From: Bacteroidales bacterium UBA1757
Lineage (GTDB): Bacteria > Bacteroidota > Bacteroidia > Bacteroidales > UBA1402
Assembly: GCA_002315625.1 (NCBI GenBank)
Contig: DCHH01000010.1
Location: forward strand, 4,768 to 51,835
Direction: 5' to 3'
Length of the DNA stretch: 47,068 nucleotides
Position 1 is the stretch's first letter. The number at the start of each line of letters is the position of its first letter. Positions 41,408-47,068 of this stretch are shown in pieces. Below the pieces are notes generated by a model that was not told where the DNA came from, did no database searches, and saw only the letters and a program-made list of their open reading frames with translations. A program made the position numbers and the translations under genes.

Positions 41408-41893
41408 ATGTCAAAGTTAACTAATCTCCTGCCGAAGTTAGTCCTTTGGGTACTCATGATCTTGTCTGTGGTGGCATTTGTCATGATATTCATCGGCGGC
41501 AGCGTCGATCCGACTGCAGAGTATAAGGAGCCGGTCTATACCGATGTTCTTTTGTACTGGGTCGGCATCATATTTGCAATCGCATTGATTATTACCCTTG
41601 GATTTGCTTTGGTCCAGATAGCCAAGAGTTTCGTTCGCGAACCGGCTCAGACGGCAAAGTCAATGATTGGAGTCCTGTTGCTTTTCGGTCTGCTTCTTGT
41701 CAGCCTGTTCTGCTTCAACGATTTCAACTATATCAACAATGATATCCTTCCCACCTTCGACGGTGAAATCACCCTTCTGATGAACCAGCTTTCAAACATG
41801 GCCATCATTCCGACGGCTGTTTTGGCAGTCATCGCTATCCTGCTGATTGTCTTCTCCGGTTTGTTCAAGGGTAAAGTAAAGGACGTTAAATAA
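41408..41893 (+). CDS. Four-helix membrane protein of the exb operon, unknown function
   Basis: A 161-residue protein with four predicted membrane helices (about 9-29, 49-71, 83-103 and 131-150) and little sequence outside them. I do not recognise a named family. It sits 30 bp after exbB and 8 bp before the first exbD, inside the energising operon. Conserved position between exbB and exbD suggests an accessory subunit of the Ton complex; that is inference from neighbours. Confidence 0.75.
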   Translation: MSKLTNLLPKLVLWVLMILSVVAFVMIFIGGSVDPTAEYKEPVYTDVLLYWVGIIFAIALIITLGFALVQIAKSFVREPAQTAKSMIGVLLLFGLLLVSLFCFNDFNYINNDILPTFDGEITLLMNQLSNMAIIPTAVLAVIAILLIVFSGLFKGKVKDVK

Positions 41894-41901
41894 CGAATGC
41901 C

Positions 41902-42471
41902 ATGGGTACCGTTAAAAAACTGCCACAACCCAATACGAGTTCAACGGCTGATATCGCTTTCCTGTTGCTGATATTCTTCCTGTTGACGACGACTATGGAT
42001 ACCGACTCTGGTATTACCCGTAAGTTGCCGCCGCCAGTTGATGAGGATGTCGAGCAGAAGGTCGAGGAGCGCAATACGCTGGTCGTGTTGGTAAGTTATG
42101 ACAACCGTATCATGTGTAAGGGTAGGGAAATTGAGCTCTGGGAGTTGAAAGATATCGCCAAGGAGTTCATTGACAACCCTGCTAATGATCCGAAGTTGCC
42201 CAAGAAGGTTCCCGTTACCATCGATTTCTTCGGTGAAGTGGAAATCACGAAGCCCCATGTCATATCCCTGCAGAATGACCGTGCTACCAAGTACTGGCGT
42301 TACATGGATGTGCAGAATGAGCTGATTGCTGCCTACAATGAATTGCGCGAAGAACTTTCGCAAAAGACGTTCGGCAAGACATATGCCGACCTTGACGAAG
42401 CTCGCCAAAAGGCAGTCGCAGCTTATTACCCTCAGAAAATTTCAGAAGCTGAACCTAAGACTTATAACTAA
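41902..42471 (+). CDS. exbD: ExbD/TolR family biopolymer transport protein (first)
   Basis: A 189-residue ExbD. One N-terminal helix holds the proton-carrying aspartate (STADIAFLLLIFFLLTTTM), followed by TDSGITRKLPPPVDE and a periplasmic domain. A C-terminal extension (about 145-189), longer than E. coli ExbD (141 residues), contains helices such as FGKTYADLDEARQKAVAAYY. It is followed by a second, paralogous exbD 9 bp downstream, the usual Bacteroidota pair. Confidence 0.92.
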   Translation: MGTVKKLPQPNTSSTADIAFLLLIFFLLTTTMDTDSGITRKLPPPVDEDVEQKVEERNTLVVLVSYDNRIMCKGREIELWELKDIAKEFIDNPANDPKLPKKVPVTIDFFGEVEITKPHVISLQNDRATKYWRYMDVQNELIAAYNELREELSQKTFGKTYADLDEARQKAVAAYYPQKISEAEPKTYN

Positions 42472-42480
42472 CCGATTGCT

Positions 42481-42957
42481 ATGTCAAAATTCAAAAAGAA
42501 AAGCGGCGGTGGCGTACCAGAGCTGAACATGTCGTCCATGTCAGACATCGTCTTCATGTTCCTCTTCTTCTTCATGTCTGTAACGACGATGAAAGAGGTT
42601 AATATGAAGGTCGTTGTGAACCTCCCGCATGCCACGGAATTGACCAAGTTGGAGAAGAAGTCTTTGGTAACGTTCATCTACATCGGCCAGCCGACACGTG
42701 AGAACCGCGCCCGCATGGGTTCGGAGACCCGTATCCAGCTCAACGACAAATATGCTGAGGTAGATGATATTCAAGACTATATCGCTCAGGAAAAGGGTAG
42801 TATGAAGGAAGAGGATCAGCCCTACATGCAGGTTTCACTTAAAATCGATGAGAATACCCAGATGGGTATCGTCAACGATGTCAAGCAGGCTCTGCGTAAG
42901 GCGTACGCTTTGAAAATCAACTACTCTTCACGTATGAGGGAGACAACAGCCAACTGA
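42481..42957 (+). CDS. exbD: ExbD/TolR family biopolymer transport protein (second)
   Basis: A 158-residue ExbD paralogue. The N-terminal helix carries the essential aspartate (SSMSDIVFMFLFFFMSVTTM), then KVVVNLPHA and a periplasmic domain ending in KQALRKAYALKINYSSR. ExbB and two different ExbD proteins would form a mixed stator. A terminator hairpin follows directly at 42979. Confidence 0.93.
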   Translation: MSKFKKKSGGGVPELNMSSMSDIVFMFLFFFMSVTTMKEVNMKVVVNLPHATELTKLEKKSLVTFIYIGQPTRENRARMGSETRIQLNDKYAEVDDIQDYIAQEKGSMKEEDQPYMQVSLKIDENTQMGIVNDVKQALRKAYALKINYSSRMRETTAN

Positions 42958-42978
42958 TTATCGACAACACACTATAGG

Positions 42979-43012
42979 GCGTCGCGGCATTTTTTGTCGC
43001 GATGCTTTTTTT
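42979..43012 (+). terminator. Intrinsic terminator of the exb operon
   Basis: An 11-bp stem (GCGTCGCGGCA with TGTCGCGATGC, two G-T pairs), a TTTTT loop, and a seven-T tail. It lies 22 bp after the last exbD and before the ABC-F promoter. Confidence 0.9.
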
Positions 43013-43028
43013 ATGCCCCCTTTTGCCG

Positions 43029-43036
43029 TACCTTCG
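43029..43036 (+). promoter_or_regulatory. Possible variant -7 box (TACCTTCG) of the ABC-F-queA operon
   Basis: TACCTTCG followed by CACG lies 18 bp ahead of the ATG at 43055, right after the exb terminator. One base off TAnnTTTG; a -33 box is not clear. Confidence 0.45.
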
Positions 43037-43054
43037 CACGATTTTTCACTTTGA

Positions 43055-45040
43055 ATGGTAGCTATTGATAATATAACGGTTTCATTCGGTGGTTTCACAC
43101 TTCTTGATTCCATCACATTTGTCATCAATAAAAAGGACAGGGTGGCACTTACCGGCAAGAACGGTGCCGGCAAATCGACGCTTCTCAAAATCATTGCAGG
43201 GCTTCAAGCTCCGACTTCCGGCATTGTGTCTATGCCAAAAGGATTTACTGTCGGATATCTCCCGCAGGTGATGAATGTGGCGGATACAACCACCGTCTTT
43301 CAGGAAACCGAAAAAGCCTTTCAGTCTATCTTCGTCCTTCAGGAAAAAGTGGCATTGCTTCAGCAGCAGCTTGCAGAGCGTACTGATTACGATTCAGAGT
43401 CATACCATAAGCTTATCGAGGACCTCAATCATGGAAACGACCTTCTCAATATGTCGGGTGTATATAACTACAAGGCTGATATAGAGAAGACTCTTCTTGG
43501 CCTTGGGTTTGAGAGAAGCGATTTCGACCGAGGCAGCAATGAGTTTAGCGGAGGATGGCGAATGCGTATCGAATTGGCGAAAGTATTGCTGCAACGTCCT
43601 GACATACTGCTTCTTGACGAGCCGACTAACCACCTTGATATCGAGTCAATCCAGTGGCTTGAGAATTTTCTAGCGCAGAACTCCAGGGCTGTCATGCTTG
43701 TTTCTCACGACAAGGCATTCCTAGACAATGTTACTACAAGGACTATTGAAATCTCTCTTGGAAAGATATACGACTATAATGTCCCATATTCACAATTTGT
43801 CGAGTTAAGGAAGGAACGTCGTGAACAGCAGCTTCGTACATACGAGAACCAGCAGAAGATGATTCACGATACTGAGGCTTTCATTGAAAGGTTCCGCTAT
43901 AAGGCGACAAAGGCTGTGCAGGTACAGAGCCGGATTAAGCAGCTGGACAAGCTTGAACGATTTGAAGTGGATGAGGAAGACACTGCGACTATGAGCCTGA
44001 GATTTCCGCCGGCACCCCATTGCGGTTCCTATCCGGTGGTAGCTGAGGATGTCCGGAAAGACTATGGGGAACATACTGTCTTCAAGAATGTTACGCTGAC
44101 AATTTCCCGAGGAGAGAAGGTTGCGTTTGTCGGCCGTAACGGTGAGGGAAAATCTACTTTGGTTAAGTGCATTCTGGGAGAGATACCTTTCGATGGGAAA
44201 CTCCAACTGGCCCATCTGGTTAAAATCGGCTATTTTGCCCAGAACCAGCCGCAACTCCTTGACGAGTCGCTGACTGTCTTTGAGACGATTGACCAAGTGG
44301 CTACAGGCGATATCCGCACAAAAATCCGCGACATACTTGGAGCGTTCATGTTTGGCGGCGAGGCTTCTGACAAAAAGGTCAAAGTGTTGTCCGGCGGGGA
44401 GCGTTCGCGTCTGGCTATGATACGGCTGTTGTTGGAACCAGCCAATCTTCTTATTCTTGACGAGCCGACTAACCATCTTGACATTCGCTCGAAAGATGTT
44501 CTCAAGCAGGCAATTAAGGATTTCGACGGCACTGTAATTGTCGTTTCCCACGACCGCGATTTTCTAGATGGACTTGTCAGCAAGGTGTATGAGTTCGGAC
44601 ACCAACGGGTCAGGGAGCATCTTGGGGGCATACGTGATTTTCTTGAGACTAAGAAACTTGAGAATCTTCGCGACATTGAGCGCCAGCAGATGACGGTTGC
44701 TCCTGCTGCCTCTATGGTTTCAAAAGCTGCGCCGACAGTCAGGGAAGAAACCCCGGTTCAACCCCTTGTCACTTCCAAGGAGCGGTTTATTGCCCGGAAG
44801 GAAAGTAATAAACAACTGAAAAAGCTTCAACAGACCCTTGAGGCCCGTGAGCAGGAAGTTGCAGCCTGTGAGAAGGCTCTGGCCGAAGCTGAGGCTGTCA
44901 TTTCAACCCCGGAAGGGGCTTCCGATATGGCTCAGATAGAGAATTATACCAAATGCCAGCGGGCTCTTGACACAGCAATGAGCTACTGGGAGGAGGCTGC
45001 CAGTGAACTGGAAATGTTCCAGAAACAGAATGAATCATGA
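43055..45040 (+). CDS. ABC-F family ATPase (Uup/EttA type)
   Basis: A 661-residue protein with two ABC domains in one chain and no membrane part. ABC-F proteins act on the ribosome, rescuing or regulating translation. Domain 1: Walker A GKNGAGKST, signature EFSGGWRMR, LLLDEPTNHLD. Domain 2: Walker A GRNGEGKST, signature VLSGGERSRLAM, LILDEPTNHLD. The linker between them is long and basic (about 245-320, RYKATKAVQVQSRIKQLDKLERF), and the C-terminus is a coiled coil (about 585-655), as in Uup. No antibiotic-resistance ARE type can be assigned. Its stop overlaps queA by 4 bp. Confidence 0.93.
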   Translation: MVAIDNITVSFGGFTLLDSITFVINKKDRVALTGKNGAGKSTLLKIIAGLQAPTSGIVSMPKGFTVGYLPQVMNVADTTTVFQETEKAFQSIFVLQEKVALLQQQLAERTDYDSESYHKLIEDLNHGNDLLNMSGVYNYKADIEKTLLGLGFERSDFDRGSNEFSGGWRMRIELAKVLLQRPDILLLDEPTNHLDIESIQWLENFLAQNSRAVMLVSHDKAFLDNVTTRTIEISLGKIYDYNVPYSQFVELRKERREQQLRTYENQQKMIHDTEAFIERFRYKATKAVQVQSRIKQLDKLERFEVDEEDTATMSLRFPPAPHCGSYPVVAEDVRKDYGEHTVFKNVTLTISRGEKVAFVGRNGEGKSTLVKCILGEIPFDGKLQLAHLVKIGYFAQNQPQLLDESLTVFETIDQVATGDIRTKIRDILGAFMFGGEASDKKVKVLSGGERSRLAMIRLLLEPANLLILDEPTNHLDIRSKDVLKQAIKDFDGTVIVVSHDRDFLDGLVSKVYEFGHQRVREHLGGIRDFLETKKLENLRDIERQQMTVAPAASMVSKAAPTVREETPVQPLVTSKERFIARKESNKQLKKLQQTLEAREQEVAACEKALAEAEAVISTPEGASDMAQIENYTKCQRALDTAMSYWEEAASELEMFQKQNES

Positions 45041-46302
45041 GTACGTTGATAGATAGGGTCAAGTCCATTTCCATAAAGGATTATACATACGATTTGCCGG
45101 ATTCAAGGATTGCAAAATATCCGGTTGAACCGCGCGACAGTTCGAAATTGCTGCTCTACCGCGACGGCGAGGTCTCGGAGAGCCGCTTCTACAATCTGGC
45201 AGACTACCTCCAGAGCGACTCGCTGCTGGTCTATAACAACACAAAGGTTATCCATGCCCGACTTTTCTTTCACAAGGAAACGGGTGCTCAGATAGAGATT
45301 TTCTGTCTGGAACCGCTTGCCCCGGCAGATTATGCTCAGAATTTTCAGGCAAAGGGCGCTTGCGAATGGCTCTGTCTGGTGGGTAACCTGAAAAAATGGA
45401 AAGCGGGCAAACTGGTCCGAGACATTCATGTGGGTGGAAAGGATTACCGTCTCTCTGCTGAGCATCTTGGCTTGCACGACAAAACCCAGCACATCCGGTT
45501 TGAATGGATACCTGCCGATGGCGGGGAGAATATTTCATTTGGGGATTTGCTGGAACAGGCCGGTACCATTCCTATTCCTCCTTATCTGAACCGCGAATCG
45601 GAGGCTTGCGACGAGAAGACCTATCAGACAGTCTATTCAAGAGTGGAAGGCTCCGTGGCGGCCCCGACTGCCGGTCTTCATTTTACTCCAGAGGTGCTTC
45701 AGGCGGTTGACAACCGTTGTGTCGAGCGGGCAGAAGTGACTCTACACGTGAGTGCATCAACATTTCAGCCGGTCAAGTCGGAGCGCATCGAGGGACATCC
45801 CATGCATCTTGAATTTATAACCGTCGAACGTGAACTGTTGGAAAAACTGCTCCGCTATGAAGGAAGAATCACGGCTGTCGGCACGACATCTGTCCGCACG
45901 CTGGAGAGCCTTTACTGGTTTGGCGTCCATTTTCTGGAGACAAAGGAGCAGGCTGATGCTGATGGAGAAACCGATGTCTTCGGCCATTGGGTACTTGACC
46001 AGTGGTATCCCTACCAGTCTCATCCGGCCTATTTGCTGAAAGAAGCCATACAGGCGGTTCTGGACCATCTGATATCTGTCAATGAGACCACTTTCAATGC
46101 ATCTACCCGCTTATTGATTGCCCCTGGATACACTTTTCATGTGGTATGTGACATGCTGACCAATTTCCACCAGCCGCAGAGCACCCTGCTCCTGCTCGTG
46201 TCGGCATTTGTGGGGGGTGACTGGCGCAAGATTTACGACTACGCTCTTTCGCACGGTTTCCGTTTCCTCAGTTACGGTGACAGTTCATTGCTTCACCGTT
46301 GA
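45037..46302 (+). CDS. queA: S-adenosylmethionine:tRNA ribosyltransferase-isomerase
   Basis: A 421-residue QueA. It transfers the ribosyl part of SAM to preQ1 in tRNA to make epoxyqueuosine. Family parts: YDLPDSRIAKYPVEPRDSSKLL, LVYNNTKVIHARL, SVAAPTAGLHFT, VGTTSVRTLESL, MLTNFHQPQSTLLLLVSAF and a C-terminal YGDSSLL. It is about 60-70 residues longer than E. coli QueA (356), with extra sequence near 295-330 (FLETKEQADADGETDVFGHW). The start overlaps the ABC-F stop (ATGA). Both partners act on translation. Confidence 0.92.
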   Translation: MSTLIDRVKSISIKDYTYDLPDSRIAKYPVEPRDSSKLLLYRDGEVSESRFYNLADYLQSDSLLVYNNTKVIHARLFFHKETGAQIEIFCLEPLAPADYAQNFQAKGACEWLCLVGNLKKWKAGKLVRDIHVGGKDYRLSAEHLGLHDKTQHIRFEWIPADGGENISFGDLLEQAGTIPIPPYLNRESEACDEKTYQTVYSRVEGSVAAPTAGLHFTPEVLQAVDNRCVERAEVTLHVSASTFQPVKSERIEGHPMHLEFITVERELLEKLLRYEGRITAVGTTSVRTLESLYWFGVHFLETKEQADADGETDVFGHWVLDQWYPYQSHPAYLLKEAIQAVLDHLISVNETTFNASTRLLIAPGYTFHVVCDMLTNFHQPQSTLLLLVSAFVGGDWRKIYDYALSHGFRFLSYGDSSLLHR

Positions 46303-46308
46303 ATTTTT

Positions 46309-46340
46309 CTTGTTTTTTTGACGGGATAAATGTACTTTTG
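46309..46340 (+). promoter_or_regulatory. Predicted promoter of the fructose-bisphosphate aldolase gene
   Basis: TACTTTTG at 46333-46340 is a perfect -7 box, with CTTG at 46309-46312 as -33, spacer 20. The leader to the ATG at 46411 is about 65 nt. Confidence 0.65.
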
Positions 46341-46410
46341 CAGTGCGTTTGGGGCAGTGGCCCTGGCGTGGTACAAGTGACAATTCATCAACCTAATTAT
46401 CTAATAAACA

Positions 46411-47068
46411 ATGGTTAATTTCAAAGAACTCGGCCTGGTGAACACCAAGGAAATGTTTGCCAAGGCAGTAAAGGGCGGTTATGCAATCCCCGCTTTCAAT
46501 TTCAACAACATGGAACAGCTTCAGGCCATCGTAATGGCTGCTGCTGAGACCAAGTCACCGGTTATCCTTCAGGTTTCCAAGGGTGCCCGCAACTATGCTA
46601 ACCAGACCCTTCTCCGCTACATGGCAGAAGGTGCTGTGGAATATGCAAAGGAACTCGGTTGGGAAAAACCCGAAATCGTCCTTCACCTCGACCACGGTGA
46701 CAGTTTCGAGACCTGCAAGAGCTGCGTCGATATGGGTTTCTCGTCTGTCATGATTGATGCTTCTGCCCTTCCTTTCGAAGAGAACATTGCCCTGACCAAG
46801 AAGGTCGTTGAGTACGCTCACAAGTATGATGTTACCGTTGAAGCCGAACTGGGTGTCCTGGCCGGCGTTGAAGACGAAGTCTCAGCTGAAGAGTCTCACT
46901 ATACCCGTCCCGAAGAGGTTATCGAGTTTGCCACCAAGTCAGGTTGCGATTCTCTGGCCATCTCTATCGGTACCAGCCACGGTGCCTACAAGTTCAAACC
47001 CGAGCAATGCACCCGTGACGAGAAAACCGGTCGTTTGGTTCCCCCTCCATTGGCATTCGATGTATTGG
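46411..47068 (+). CDS. fbaA: Class II fructose-bisphosphate aldolase, 5' part (cut by window edge)
   Basis: The first 219 codons of a Zn-dependent aldolase of glycolysis and gluconeogenesis. The zinc-ligand motif LHLDHGD and the following SFETCKSCVDMGFSSVMID, AELGVLAGVEDEV and IGTSHGAYKF are class II signatures. The frame opens at the ATG after AATAAACA and runs off the right edge, so the C-terminal third is unseen. It has its own promoter and no operon partner here. Subtype (FbaA versus the tagatose-type) cannot be settled without the rest. Confidence 0.93.
   Translation, partial: MVNFKELGLVNTKEMFAKAVKGGYAIPAFNFNNMEQLQAIVMAAAETKSPVILQVSKGARNYANQTLLRYMAEGAVEYAKELGWEKPEIVLHLDHGDSFETCKSCVDMGFSSVMIDASALPFEENIALTKKVVEYAHKYDVTVEAELGVLAGVEDEVSAEESHYTRPEEVIEFATKSGCDSLAISIGTSHGAYKFKPEQCTRDEKTGRLVPPPLAFDVL

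Overview
The window is a gene-dense chromosomal segment of a Bacteroidota bacterium, order Bacteroidales. Gut-type families such as Muribaculaceae or Bacteroidaceae are possible, but I cannot place it further. The evidence is the recurrent Bacteroidota -7 promoter motif TAnnTTTG upstream of operons, few Shine-Dalgarno sites, and typical gene families: PorQ, DUF1573, DUF4861, GPH sugar symporter, ExbB-ExbD-ExbD, GxSxM-type acetylesterase and cytosolic GH43. Nothing points to a plasmid, phage or integrative element. No rRNA, CRISPR array or transposase was seen. One tRNA-Ser(GGA) is present. The largest non-coding stretch is about 254 bp, so there is no long empty region.

Layout. 1-924: parB (5' part only) and parA, chromosome partitioning, minus strand. 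1107-3706: outer-envelope acetylesterase and cytosolic GH43, plus strand, ending at a bidirectional terminator. 3790-6178: a four-gene minus-strand operon of a CsgG-like outer-membrane protein and three lipoproteins (a small PEGA-like one, DUF4810, DUF799/GNA1162). 6334-8175: a small membrane protein and a GPH symporter. 8254-12648: polyamine ABC importer potABCD, minus. 12719-17614: an export operon of TolC, HlyD and two ABC-2 permeases, minus, with no ATPase. 17690-22511: beta-barrel protein, glycogen branching enzyme and DsbD. 22560-26162: beta-barrel protein, S41 protease lipoprotein and K+/H+ antiporter. 26172-28102: divergent phosphatase and CNNM/CorC-type transporter. 28091-30522: argH, SRPBCC protein and pyrE, minus. 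30584-30746: a cluster of inverted repeats. 30777-34347: DUF4861 protein, folA, DUF1573 protein and meaB. 34348-36924: ispH, cmk and porQ-like, minus. 37116-42957: tonB, polyprenyl synthase, an unknown gene, tatD, tRNA-Ser and exbB-X-exbD-exbD. 43055-46302: ABC-F and queA. 46411-end: class II fructose-bisphosphate aldolase, cut by the window edge.

Much of this is housekeeping: partitioning, polyamine uptake, isoprenoid supply (ispH plus a prenyl synthase), nucleotide and arginine synthesis, and energisation of the outer membrane (TonB plus ExbB/ExbD). The best candidate for a poorly described system is the CsgG/PEGA-like/DUF4810/DUF799 operon. It looks like a small outer-membrane secretion or envelope-assembly machine and carries an extra lipoprotein that I do not know from the proteobacterial version. 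Secondary points of interest are a PotA with a duplicated regulatory domain, a PotD with a C-terminal membrane anchor, an exporter with no ATPase, and the 30584-30746 repeat element.
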